Below, in pieces: positions 8,222-16,188 of a stretch of 64,000 nt of DNA. The stretch spans positions 186,001 through 250,000 of the forward strand of contig NZ_QJST01000002.1 in NCBI RefSeq assembly GCF_003226255.1, written 5' to 3'. The notes beneath the pieces are model-generated. The model did not search any database. It saw only the letters and a program-made list of their open reading frames with translations, and was not told where the DNA came from. How positions within the stretch are numbered: position 1 is the first letter of the stretch; each line of letters begins with the position of its first letter. This stretch comes from Idiomarina fontislapidosi. Its GTDB lineage: Bacteria; Pseudomonadota; Gammaproteobacteria; Enterobacterales; Alteromonadaceae. The translations under genes and the position numbers were made by a program.

Positions 8222-8959
8222 TTATCTGGTCTTACTTTTTTTTGTTTTAGGATGGTCATAAATCGGAATACGTTTTGCGAAAAGCTTTAACGCCTGCCAA
8301 TAAATTCCACCCATTATTCGTAGCGCCATAAACGGCATTTTCTTCATTACGTGTTTTATCGATGTACGGTTTAATTCACTTCTAGACAACTTCATCCCGG
8401 CAATGAACTCAGCCTTTTCACGACAGGCTTTTATGGTCACTGACAAGTCATTAGTTGGCGGTTCAATATACCACCGATAACGCATATCCATAGGATTAAA
8501 TGGTGAGACATGAAAAGCTTTAGCGTGCTCGGGCACCGCGTCAGCTAGATCGATTAAATAGTAATGACGTTCGAGCCAAGGCGTATTGCTCACTTCAGCG
8601 AGCACGTGGGTAAACTGCTCGCCTTGTTGCAAAAAGTAGAGGTTAAGTGGCGAAAAATAGATACCAAATGTACGTAAATTACCGACAAACCAAACGCGCC
8701 CCGTTAGCGCACGCGGGTTTAACTGGTTCATTTTTTCGAGCACAGCGGTTTTAAGATCGCCTGTCGAACCTCTCAGGTAATCATTACGTCTAAACCACAA
8801 CGGCGCAAAGCCGCGGGTACTGAGCCAACGGCTTTGCTGATGGATTTCATCTAACTCGTCCAGACACAGACACCATTGCATAAAGCGGTAATTAAACTGA
8901 TGGTGTTTCGGGGTTCTGCGTTCATGAAATACATCCCCCCAATAGATACCACTATCCAT
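8222..8959 (-). CDS. DUF1365 family protein
   Basis: The 245-residue protein shows the DUF1365 hallmarks: an N-terminal IYWGDVFHERRTPKHHQFNY, then FGIYFSPLNLYFL, LAEVSNTPWLERHYYL, AFHVSPFNPMDMRYRW and a basic C-terminal tail. The biochemical role is unknown. The family is nearly always encoded between an FAD-dependent amine-oxidase-like gene and a Cfa-type methylase gene, exactly as here, and is therefore thought to work in the same lipid-modifying pathway. Start overlaps the upstream gene by 8 bases. Confidence 0.9.
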   Translation of the reverse strand: MDSGIYWGDVFHERRTPKHHQFNYRFMQWCLCLDELDEIHQQSRWLSTRGFAPLWFRRNDYLRGSTGDLKTAVLEKMNQLNPRALTGRVWFVGNLRTFGIYFSPLNLYFLQQGEQFTHVLAEVSNTPWLERHYYLIDLADAVPEHAKAFHVSPFNPMDMRYRWYIEPPTNDLSVTIKACREKAEFIAGMKLSRSELNRTSIKHVMKKMPFMALRIMGGIYWQALKLFAKRIPIYDHPKTKKSKTR

Positions 8960-10226
8960 TATCTATCTCTAGCTCCGGAGCAATCAAATTAACCACATCA
9001 ATGGCGCTATGCACTCCGTCTTCATGAAAGCCGCTATACCAATAGGCACCACAAAAATACGTGTTGTTAACCCCATTGATTCGGTCTCTGTCCTTGCGCG
9101 CTGCCATCGAGGTAGTGCTGTATTGAGGGTGCGCATAGAATAACTTCTTAATGACTTTATCTGGGTCTATCGCCTCACTATTATTTAAGGTAACCAGATA
9201 GTGCGAATGTGTCTTAAGCCCCTGCAAGATATTCATACTGTAGGTCACTGAACTGGGCTCACGCTGAGCGGTTTCCCCGACGCGTAAGCGATAGTTCCAA
9301 CTAGCCCACGCCGCTTTGCGTAACGGTAACAAGGCACGATCCGTGTGTAGCACCACTTCATTAAGTTTGTATGGGATACTACCCAAGATTTGCTTCTCGT
9401 CGTCGCTGGCATCAGCCAGCAATGCCAACGTTTGATCACTATGGCACGCAAACACCACCCGATCGAATGCTTCCGTATGACCGTCAGCAAAGGTTAATGA
9501 TGCGCCCTCTTCAGTGCGATGGACTGCAGTAATGTCTTGGGATAGACGAATACGATCACTAAATTTTGCCGTAAGTTTTGGAATGTAGGCACTCGATCCA
9601 CCTTCAATGGTATGCCACTGTGGTCGGTTAGTGATATCGAGCAAGCCGTGGTTCAAAAAGAACCTCAAAAAGAAGCCAAGCGGAAACTGATATGCGTCTT
9701 TAATACTTGATGACCAAATCGCTGAAATCATTGGCAACAAATAGTAGTCTGCCACTTGCTCATCTAAATCCAGCGACTCAATAAATTCACCCAGAGTAAT
9801 GTGGTCATTGTCATCGTTTTCGTGTGCCGCTTTCTTTGCAGCCTCATTAAAAGCCACGATCCCTTTCAACAGTCGATAGAACTTAGGTCGAAACAGATTA
9901 CGTTTCTGTGCAAACAACGTCAGTAACGTATGGCCGTTATACTCGAGCCCAGTCTCTGGGTCTTGCACACTAAAACTCATCTCGGTGTCACGCCATGCGA
10001 CCCCAACCTCTGTCATCAGGCGTTTAAAGCGCGGATACGTTCTATCGTTAAATACGATGAACCCAGTATCAACACCGACAGTACCGGTTTTATCGTCGAC
10101 TTTAACGGTGTTGGTATGCCCGCCAATATAATCGTTTTTTTCAAACACGGTGACTTCATGGTGATCAGTTAAGTAATATGCCGTCGTCAAACCCGCAATA
10201 CCACTACCTACAACTGCTATTTTCAT
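8952..10226 (-). CDS. FAD-dependent amine-oxidase-like oxidoreductase
   Basis: The 424-residue flavoprotein begins with the dinucleotide-binding motif AVVGSGIAGLTTAYYL at residues 4-19, followed by EKNDYIGGHTNTV, and ends with a FAD-contacting segment NTYFCGAYWYSGFHEDGVHS. This is the 'NAD/FAD-dependent oxidoreductase' that accompanies DUF1365 and Cfa genes. It resembles desaturase/isomerase-type flavoproteins of lipid metabolism more than true amine oxidases. By context it may oxidise or desaturate a methylated acyl chain (inference). Start overlaps the upstream SDR gene by 4 bases (ATGA). Confidence 0.88.
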   Translation of the reverse strand: MKIAVVGSGIAGLTTAYYLTDHHEVTVFEKNDYIGGHTNTVKVDDKTGTVGVDTGFIVFNDRTYPRFKRLMTEVGVAWRDTEMSFSVQDPETGLEYNGHTLLTLFAQKRNLFRPKFYRLLKGIVAFNEAAKKAAHENDDNDHITLGEFIESLDLDEQVADYYLLPMISAIWSSSIKDAYQFPLGFFLRFFLNHGLLDITNRPQWHTIEGGSSAYIPKLTAKFSDRIRLSQDITAVHRTEEGASLTFADGHTEAFDRVVFACHSDQTLALLADASDDEKQILGSIPYKLNEVVLHTDRALLPLRKAAWASWNYRLRVGETAQREPSSVTYSMNILQGLKTHSHYLVTLNNSEAIDPDKVIKKLFYAHPQYSTTSMAARKDRDRINGVNNTYFCGAYWYSGFHEDGVHSAIDVVNLIAPELEIDNG

Positions 10227-10951
10227 TCATTTCCCTTCGACATACGTTTACTGATCGCCACTTGCCATGCTTGAGGCAAAATCGACATCGTTTTTAACAT
10301 CAGCGTGAAAATGGTAGGAAAACCGATATCACGTTTGTTTTTCTCAATCCCCTTGCGGATACGCTGCGACGCATAGTCAACGGAGACACGCATGGGCATC
10401 TCAAAATCGTTCGCATCGGTCATCGGTGTTTTTACAAAGCCCGGTGAAATCGACAGTACCCGAATACCCTTGGGTGCGAGGTCAACTTCGAGTGATCGAG
10501 TGATATAATGGATAGCTGCCTTTGAGCCGCCATAAGCCTGAGCACGGGTGAACGGCAACAAACGCGCCAGACTGCCCACTAAAACTAACTTCGAGCCCGG
10601 CTGCAAGGTACGCAGTAAACCTTGAACGCAGTTCATCGTGCCTTGCACGTTAACTGTAAACACGCGCTCAAATAGCTGCGCGTCGAACGAATCAATATCT
10701 AAATACTCGCAAACGCCTGCACTGAGAATGGCGACATCAATTTGGTTAATTGAACCGAGTAACTCAATGGTTTTTTCCCTGTCGACTGTATCGAATTGCA
10801 ATGTTTCGACGTAGTCGGGAAACTCATCGGCCAATTTCTTGAGCGCTTCGGCATTACGCCCGCAGGCGATAACGTGATGCCCTTCACACGCGTAATCTGC
10901 AACCAGCTGTTGACCGATGCCACTTGTGGCACCGGTGATTAAGATCTTCAT
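10223..10951 (-). CDS. short-chain dehydrogenase/reductase
   Basis: The 242-residue SDR has the cofactor motif TGATSGIGQQLV (residues 6-17), NAG-like LSAGV, catalytic Ser in VLVGSLARLLPF and the YGGSKAA active-site motif (Y in xYGGSKAA with K four residues later), then the SPGFVKTPMTD loop. Classical SDR of standard length. Substrate unknown; the operon suggests a lipid or peroxidation-product carbonyl. The start overlaps the previous gene by four bases. Confidence 0.9.
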   Translation of the reverse strand: MKILITGATSGIGQQLVADYACEGHHVIACGRNAEALKKLADEFPDYVETLQFDTVDREKTIELLGSINQIDVAILSAGVCEYLDIDSFDAQLFERVFTVNVQGTMNCVQGLLRTLQPGSKLVLVGSLARLLPFTRAQAYGGSKAAIHYITRSLEVDLAPKGIRVLSISPGFVKTPMTDANDFEMPMRVSVDYASQRIRKGIEKNKRDIGFPTIFTLMLKTMSILPQAWQVAISKRMSKGNE

Positions 10952-11382
10952 GATGACACCAATCGTTGTTTAATTTTATCGATTACATACCCTACGAGAG
11001 GTACATGTTCGTACAACATCGCCCCGAGATCGTAGTGGTCCTCTTGCAGCCGGATCTGACCGTCGTCAAAACGAACATGAGACACACCTGGTAAGACGAT
11101 TTCTCGCCCATTGGCGAGCTTCGGATGTGAGAAACGCATTTGCCAACTTAAATATGCTTGCTCTTCACCAACGACCTCATCTTCAAATGTGAAGTGGCAA
11201 TATTCAACATTTTCCATGGTGTGTTCGAAGTACTTACGCAAGTCCTCGAGGCCTACAACTTGGTGGATCGGATCATTAAAAGCCACCTCATCATGATAAA
11301 TTAAATCGAGTTCATTGAGTTGATCAGTTGAAAATTCCTCGTAAAAATTTTTGAGCTTTTCCACTAATGCTTTGTTATCCAT
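10948..11382 (-). CDS. NTF2-like / SnoaL-type small protein
   Basis: The 144-residue protein has the NTF2-like pattern: a first helix (LVEKLKNFYEEFSTDQLNEL), YHDEVAFNDPIHQVVGLEDL, and later strands SWQMRFSHPKL and SHVRFDDGQI. Such cone-shaped folds act as isomerases or dimeric binding proteins; the exact role here is unknown. Orthologues with this pattern occur regularly next to the SDR and amine-oxidase-like genes of this stress operon. The start overlaps the end of phrB by 8 bases. Confidence 0.82.
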   Translation of the reverse strand: MDNKALVEKLKNFYEEFSTDQLNELDLIYHDEVAFNDPIHQVVGLEDLRKYFEHTMENVEYCHFTFEDEVVGEEQAYLSWQMRFSHPKLANGREIVLPGVSHVRFDDGQIRLQEDHYDLGAMLYEHVPLVGYVIDKIKQRLVSS

Positions 11383-12781
11383 TTTTCACCTGCTTAAACG
11401 TCGATAAAAATCGCTCACGTGCCTCGCTATGGTCCACTATCGGAGACACGTACCCCGTTTTACGCTGTTTTAAATACGAATGCGGCCAATGAATATGTTT
11501 ACTTGGTACATCCGCTAGCTCTTTAACCCAAGTACGAATGTAGGTTCCGTCGGGATCAAACTTCTCACTTTGTCGAACAGGGTTAAAAACACGGAAATAC
11601 GGGACGGCATCGGTGCCTACAGACGCACTCCATTGCCAGCCCCCATTATTAGCAGGGAAACTACCGTCGATAAGGTTCTGCATAAAATACTGCTCACCCT
11701 TGCGCCAATCGATCAATAAGTCTTTGACCAGAAAATTAGCAACAATCATGCGCAGGCGGTTATGCATCCAGCCGGTTTCATTGAGTTGACGCATACCCGC
11801 ATCAACGATAGGAAAGCCTGTACGCCCTTCACACCAAGCTTGAAAGTCGTCTTCAGCCTCACGCCATGGAAGACCTTGCGTTTCGGTCTGGTAGTTTTCA
11901 CCCCTGCTCAGGCGTGGCTCATGGAACATCAGATGCTGGTAAAATTCTCGCCAAGCCACTTCGGTTAACCAGGTATCAGCGCCCGGTTCAAGCCCGTAAG
12001 GAAACTCAGGTGATAATGAAGTCAACGCCCGTGCCACCGTTTTAGGAGCAATCGCACCCATCTCAAAATATGCGGACATCATTGAGGTTCCGTCCACTGA
12101 AGGCTGATCGCGTTTTGCCTTATAATCAGCTACTTGGTGTTCGATAAATTGACCCAACTTACCCATGATCGCCTGCCGCCCAACGGGATACGCCTGACTG
12201 TCTTTACGTTCTAACGGACACGGAGGTATTTCTGTCGCCGTATCGACAGTGTCAGCAACCGTCCACTGCGATGTCGCCCAATCATCTCGTTTGTTCACTT
12301 CCGTGCGCCAGGCACGATTAAACGGGGTAAATACCTTATAGTAGCCGCCTTGCTTGGTTTTTACGTGCGCAGGCGCCACCAATAGGTTGCCGTCAAATAA
12401 ACTCAACTCAATATCGCGTTGTTGAAAGCATGCCTGCGCTTGCTTATCCCTGTTCACCTCATCCAATGGGTACTCGCGATTGGCATAAACACGAGTGACG
12501 CCGTGTTGCTCGCAAAAGTCAGCTATCCTGGCACCACTTTGATTAAAGCGGTCGATGACAAATACCGAAAAACCTATTCCCTTCTCTGCAAGCTCATCTT
12601 TGAACTCGGCTAAATGCCGCCACCACAGATCCACTTTTATTGGTGCCCAATCATGAGCTACCCAGGTCTCTTGCGGTACTAAAAATATGCCATATACCTT
12701 ATCGTGATTTTCACACGCGGCATCCAGAGCGGGATTATCCACTGTTCTCAAATCACTTCTAAACCAAACCACTGCCGCCAT
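11375..12781 (-). CDS. phrB: deoxyribodipyrimidine photolyase (class I CPD photolyase)
   Basis: The 468-residue protein is a full-length photolyase. The N-terminal alpha/beta domain starts VVWFRSDLRTVDNPALDAAC. The FAD domain carries WREFYQHLMFH, MRQLNETGWMHNRLRMIVAN, and WQWSASVGTDAVPYFRVFNP, all typical of class I CPD photolyases. It splits UV-induced cyclobutane dimers using blue light. Photolyase genes are conserved members of RpoE-ChrR regulons, which fits sigma control of this operon. It begins 2 bases after the DUF523-DUF1722 gene, the same pairing as ybgA-phr in E. coli. Confidence 0.94.
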   Translation of the reverse strand: MAAVVWFRSDLRTVDNPALDAACENHDKVYGIFLVPQETWVAHDWAPIKVDLWWRHLAEFKDELAEKGIGFSVFVIDRFNQSGARIADFCEQHGVTRVYANREYPLDEVNRDKQAQACFQQRDIELSLFDGNLLVAPAHVKTKQGGYYKVFTPFNRAWRTEVNKRDDWATSQWTVADTVDTATEIPPCPLERKDSQAYPVGRQAIMGKLGQFIEHQVADYKAKRDQPSVDGTSMMSAYFEMGAIAPKTVARALTSLSPEFPYGLEPGADTWLTEVAWREFYQHLMFHEPRLSRGENYQTETQGLPWREAEDDFQAWCEGRTGFPIVDAGMRQLNETGWMHNRLRMIVANFLVKDLLIDWRKGEQYFMQNLIDGSFPANNGGWQWSASVGTDAVPYFRVFNPVRQSEKFDPDGTYIRTWVKELADVPSKHIHWPHSYLKQRKTGYVSPIVDHSEARERFLSTFKQVKNG

Positions 12782-12783
12782 AA

Positions 12784-13719
12784 CTACAACCCATATCTTA
12801 GTTTTAAATCTTCAGGGTATGGCGTGACATACCACTGTTCTGCCAAATAATCGCTAGGAAATTCACGTAGATAGTGTCTAATCAATGTCAGCGGCGCCAT
12901 GAGCGGGAGCGTGCCATCGTGGTAGTCCAAAATTAATTGGCTTAACTCCTGCTTTTGTTCCTTGTCCAAGTACTGTTTAAAATAGCCCTGAATATGCTGC
13001 AATACATTGGTGTGGTTACGTCGTGAGGCAGGCTTACTAAGTGCTCTCATCACCTGCAGGATGTAGCGTTGACAAAACGCCTCATCGACCGACTTAGCCT
13101 CGCCCACTTCACGACCGATTGCGCGATACTCGGCTTGGTTATGCGCCATCAAAATCAATTTAGCTTGTGTATGAAACTTTAACAGTGCTGCCTTACTCAT
13201 TGGCTGAGGAAGCGCTTTCCATCGGCCGTATAAAAAGACTCGTAAGATGAAGTTTTCGCGTAAATGAGGGTCATTTAATCGACCATCCTCTTCCAACGGT
13301 AGTGCGGGTTCTAGCTGATGCAGACGTTCAGCAAATAACCCCATTGCCTCTTTGCGCGCGCTACCCGTTTTGGGATCATACAACTTGACCCGCTCCATCC
13401 CACAGCTTGGCGACTTTGCGCACAGCACATAGCCGGATAAATCCTTTAATTTGGGTTTCACTTTATCCGCAAACCCTCGCAATGATTCAGTGACGTCCTC
13501 TCCCGTTTTTGGGATGACTGCGCGTATTTGCTCGTTCTGGTACTCAAGCCGGATCGTCGGTCGCGGCACAGGTAGACCAATGCCGACTTCTGGACAAAAT
13601 TTTACGAACTCGACATGTTTAGCCAGCTCAATTTCACAAAAAGGTGAGCGCTTGTGACCACCATCAAAACGCACTTCATCACCTAGTAAACAGGCGCTTA
13701 TTCCAACTTTAAGGCGCAT
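12784..13719 (-). CDS. DUF523-DUF1722 fusion protein (TudS/YbgA-like)
   Basis: Start is ATG 13719 with GGAG six bases before it; 311 residues. The N-terminal half (about 1-145) is DUF523: GISACLLGDEVRFDGGHKR, FCPEVGIGLPVPRPTIRLE, and CAKSPSCGMERVKLY. Its cysteines (in ISACLLG, KFCPEV and SPSCG) are placed as in TudS thiouracil desulfurases, which bind an iron-sulfur cluster. The C-terminal half (about 160-311) is DUF1722, as in E. coli YbgA: KFHTQAKLILMAHNQAEYRAIGR and a helical PL-PLTLIRHYL end. First gene of the ten-gene operon. A link to thiolated nucleobases and light damage is plausible but not shown here. Confidence 0.9.
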   Translation of the reverse strand: MRLKVGISACLLGDEVRFDGGHKRSPFCEIELAKHVEFVKFCPEVGIGLPVPRPTIRLEYQNEQIRAVIPKTGEDVTESLRGFADKVKPKLKDLSGYVLCAKSPSCGMERVKLYDPKTGSARKEAMGLFAERLHQLEPALPLEEDGRLNDPHLRENFILRVFLYGRWKALPQPMSKAALLKFHTQAKLILMAHNQAEYRAIGREVGEAKSVDEAFCQRYILQVMRALSKPASRRNHTNVLQHIQGYFKQYLDKEQKQELSQLILDYHDGTLPLMAPLTLIRHYLREFPSDYLAEQWYVTPYPEDLKLRYGL

Positions 13720-13833
13720 CAAAACTCCATTAGTTTACATACGTTTAATACATTCTATATATTGTTGCATCTGTGTTGACAACTACCATAACGGACTTAA
13801 AGCAAAAAAGGTTTGATTAAGTTGTACAAATTT

Positions 13834-13859
13834 AGATCCAAGCAGAATAGACATGCGTA
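13834..13859 (+). promoter_or_regulatory. possible ECF (RpoE-type) promoter of the LON-domain gene
   Basis: AGATCC (13834-13839), 16 bases, CGTA (13856-13859), followed by A-rich DNA. It differs by one base and one spacer position from the motifs before rpoE (14496) and the oxidoreductase gene (26003), and lies 42 bases upstream of ATG 13901. Confidence 0.5.
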
Positions 13860-13900
13860 AAGCATCTTAAATAAACCAATATTCAGGATTGTTGTATCTT

Positions 13901-14479
13901 ATGGACAATGTGCAGCGTTTACCTCTCTTTCCATTGACGGCTCATGTGATGCCGAATGGGAAGCTTAAATTACGGATTTTTGAACAACGCTACACAAGGT
14001 TGGTGAAACAGTGCATGGCAAACCAGAGCGAGTTTGTCGTATGCATGTTTGACCCTGGCATTGATAAATATGACCCTGACTACATTCTGCCCTACGGTAC
14101 AGCTGTAAACATCGTTGACTTTGAAATGCTTAACGATGGCTTTCTTGGCATTACCGTTGAAGGCGCTCGGCGTGTTGAAATAACCCATCATGAATTTGAA
14201 GAAGACGGTTTGCGAGTCGGGGATGTGGAAACCTTGCCGCTGTGGCAACAACAGCCCATTACTGAAAAAGTAACCGTCTTACGAGAACGATTGGAAGAAA
14301 TTTATACGGTGTATCCTGAGCTGGGTGATTTATACAATGAAAAGGCGTTTGACCGCCTCGACTGGGTTTGTCAGCGCTGGTTAGAAATCCTTCCCCTTGA
14401 CGTTCATACCAAACAAGATTTAATTAAATCTCAATCAAGTGATCAAGTTGCTGATTATCTGCTAAACTTAGTTACGTAA
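13901..14479 (+). CDS. LON substrate-binding-domain protein
   Basis: The 192-residue protein has only the N-terminal substrate-binding domain of Lon protease: LPLFPLTAHVMPNGKLKLRI, FEQRYTRLVKQCM, YGTAVNIVDFEML, LGITVEGARRVEI, and a C-terminal helical part. The ATPase and protease domains are absent. ATG 13901 (MDNVQRLPLFPL) matches the usual family start; TTG codons at 13889 and 13892 are possible. Such proteins are found beside the photolyase and RpoE-ChrR genes in several marine gammaproteobacteria; a role in presenting oxidised proteins is only a guess. A possible RpoE-type promoter precedes it. Confidence 0.85.
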   Translation: MDNVQRLPLFPLTAHVMPNGKLKLRIFEQRYTRLVKQCMANQSEFVVCMFDPGIDKYDPDYILPYGTAVNIVDFEMLNDGFLGITVEGARRVEITHHEFEEDGLRVGDVETLPLWQQQPITEKVTVLRERLEEIYTVYPELGDLYNEKAFDRLDWVCQRWLEILPLDVHTKQDLIKSQSSDQVADYLLNLVT

Positions 14480-14495
14480 TTTTTTTGAGATAAAC

Positions 14496-14522
14496 TGATC
14501 CAAAATTAAACTTGTTCTCGTA
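14496..14522 (+). promoter_or_regulatory. ECF11-type autoregulatory promoter of rpoE-chrR
   Basis: TGATCC (14496-14501), 17 bases, CGTA (14519-14522), about 40 bases before the first rpoE start. TGATC-type -35 elements are the known signature of ChrR-linked ECF sigma factors, and autoregulation is usual in the group. The same TGATCC-17-CGTA arrangement recurs at 26003-26029. Confidence 0.75.
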
Positions 14523-14560
14523 GTTAGATATACGAACTAACAACAATAGCAGGTCTAGTT

Positions 14561-15181
14561 ATGCAAACGGTGACATCTCATACTTCACAACGGGGAGTTA
14601 TGACCACATCCCAGCAGGACACTGCAGAAAAGGCTGCCCAACTTCTAGCACAAATTGCAGAGTCACGTAGCCGTCAAGCGTTCAGCGAATTGTTTTCGCA
14701 TTTTGCGCCCAAGCTCCAAGCTTACGGAACGCGCCAGTTTGGTAATGAGCAAACCGCAATGGATTTGGTGCAAGAAACCATGACTAACGTCTGGCATAAA
14801 GCCCATCTATTCAAGGCGGATAAGGGCTCTCCTTCTACTTGGATTTTCACCATCGCACGTAATATTCGTTTCGATTTATTAAGAAAGAATAAAAAGCGTA
14901 AAGATGATATAAGTGCAGACGAGCTTTGGCCGATTTTGGCCGAACAAAACGATAACTTGGACGATGATTATGCATTGGACCAAGATATTCTGTTACAAGA
15001 AATTTCTCACTACTATGGCCAGTTGCCAGACGCGCAACGAATCGTAGTAGAAAAAATTTATGTCGAGGGTAAGTCGCAACAGGAAGTTTCAGACTCGCTC
15101 GGAATTCCATTGGGCACGGTTAAGTCTCGTACGCGCCTTGCATTAAAAAAATTGAAAGAGTTAATAGTTGAGCATGATTAA
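14561..15181 (+). CDS. rpoE: ECF sigma factor of the RpoE-ChrR (ECF11) type
   Basis: The product is 206 residues from ATG 14561 (CAGG seven bases before) or 193 from ATG 14600 (GGGGAG, but only 2 bases away). Region 2 includes AMDLVQETMTNVWHKAHLF and the -10-binding STWIFTIARNIRFDLLR; region 4 includes the helix-turn-helix KSQQEVSDSLGIPLGTVKSR. Region 1.1/3 are lacking, as in ECF factors. Its partner is the overlapping anti-sigma gene. In Rhodobacter sphaeroides and relatives this pair mounts the transcriptional response to singlet oxygen. Its own upstream region has a TGATCC-17-CGTA promoter. Confidence 0.93.
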   Translation: MQTVTSHTSQRGVMTTSQQDTAEKAAQLLAQIAESRSRQAFSELFSHFAPKLQAYGTRQFGNEQTAMDLVQETMTNVWHKAHLFKADKGSPSTWIFTIARNIRFDLLRKNKKRKDDISADELWPILAEQNDNLDDDYALDQDILLQEISHYYGQLPDAQRIVVEKIYVEGKSQQEVSDSLGIPLGTVKSRTRLALKKLKELIVEHD

Positions 15182-15854
15182 GTCACATCCTTCTGAGGCA
15201 ATTCTGTATCAGTACGCTTCAGGCGACCTTAGTGCATCAATGACGTTAGTTGTTGGAACACATATTGATATGTGCTCTATCTGCAAACAAACGGTTTGTG
15301 AGATAGAGGAAGAATTGTGTAAGAAGCATTTAGATAGCATCGTTGAGACGATATGTGCACCCGATAAGGGGTCCATGTCAAAGTCTCAGTGCGATCAAAT
15401 GTTAGAGGCGATTTTTAACTCGCAAGTGAAACCAGCAGTGCAGCGAGAAGATTTAATCAGCCTCGAGGGTCGTCGCTTTAACCTACCCACTACCTTGGCG
15501 CACAACGCGCACCGTATTGGTGAATGGACACATTTAGTGGGTAAATTATGGCGCGCACCTGTTAACTTGTCAGATGATGGACAAACTAACTTAATCTATA
15601 TGGAGCCAGGTGCACAAGTACCTGAGCACAGCCATAAAGGGCAGGAAGCCACACTGGTCATTGATGGTGTGTTCAACGATGAACACGATGCTTATTATGA
15701 CGGTGATTTCATTTTGTTGGATGCGGATCGTAAGCATACGCCCCGCACCGCAACAGAGGATTGCTTAACACTAGCAACGTTAGACGCACCGTTATTTTTT
15801 ACATCAGGCATTAGTCGTCTGTTAAACCCATTCAGTAGCTTGTTTTTTCGCTAA
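15174..15854 (+). CDS. chrR: ChrR-type zinc-cupin anti-sigma factor
   Basis: The 226-residue protein (ATG 15174, 8-base overlap with rpoE) has two domains. The N-terminal anti-sigma domain carries zinc ligands H5, H30, C34 and C37 (THIDMCSIC), matching the known H6/H31/C35/C38 of R. sphaeroides ChrR with one-residue offset. The C-terminal cupin domain has H152, H154, E158 and H188, with the same spacings as the known metal ligands H141/H143/E147/H177. All key residues for holding the sigma factor and sensing singlet oxygen or organic peroxide are therefore present. The gene ends before a strong bidirectional terminator. Confidence 0.94.
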   Translation: MIKSHPSEAILYQYASGDLSASMTLVVGTHIDMCSICKQTVCEIEEELCKKHLDSIVETICAPDKGSMSKSQCDQMLEAIFNSQVKPAVQREDLISLEGRRFNLPTTLAHNAHRIGEWTHLVGKLWRAPVNLSDDGQTNLIYMEPGAQVPEHSHKGQEATLVIDGVFNDEHDAYYDGDFILLDADRKHTPRTATEDCLTLATLDAPLFFTSGISRLLNPFSSLFFR

Positions 15855-15879
15855 AAAGCGCTAATAACAAGTAACAAAA

Positions 15880-15904
15880 AAGCCCGAGCTATTGCTCGGG
15901 CTTT
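15880..15904. terminator. bidirectional terminator overlapping the ihfA stop
   Basis: AAGCCCGAGC/GCTCGGGCTT with a TATT loop, preceded by A6. The minus-strand reading has a six-T tail and its 5' stem encodes the last residues KPE of IhfA; the TAG stop lies in the loop region. It ends chrR on the plus strand and ihfA on the minus strand. Confidence 0.9.
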
Positions 15905-16185
15905 GTGTTTTCTACACGGCTTTTAAACTTTTGTCCTGGCTTAAAACTCACCACTCGGCGAGCAGAAATAGGAATGTCCTCACCGGTTTTAGGATTGCGA
16001 CCCGGGCGCTGATTTTTGGTCCGGAGTTCGAAGTTACCAAATCCTGATAACTTCACCATTTCCCCCGACTCTAAAACAGAACGTACTTCTTCAAAAAACG
16101 CTTCAACCAAGTCTTTAGCGTCTTGCTTACTTACTCCGTACTTGTCAAAAAGTACCTCAGCGAGTTCTGCTTTAGTCAGCGCCAT
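15889..16185 (-). CDS. ihfA: integration host factor subunit alpha
   Basis: The 98-residue protein is a standard IHF-alpha: [20 protein letters not shown], then [20 protein letters not shown] and the minor-groove arm [17 protein letters not shown]. With IHF-beta it bends DNA at specific sites for recombination, replication and transcription. It follows pheT by 3 bases, the usual gammaproteobacterial order pheST-ihfA, and ends in the terminator formed by its own last codons. Confidence 0.96.
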   Translation of the reverse strand: MALTKAELAEVLFDKYGVSKQDAKDLVEAFFEEVRSVLESGEMVKLSGFGNFELRTKNQRPGRNPKTGEDIPISARRVVSFKPGQKFKSRVENTKPEQ

Positions 16186-16188
16186 ATA

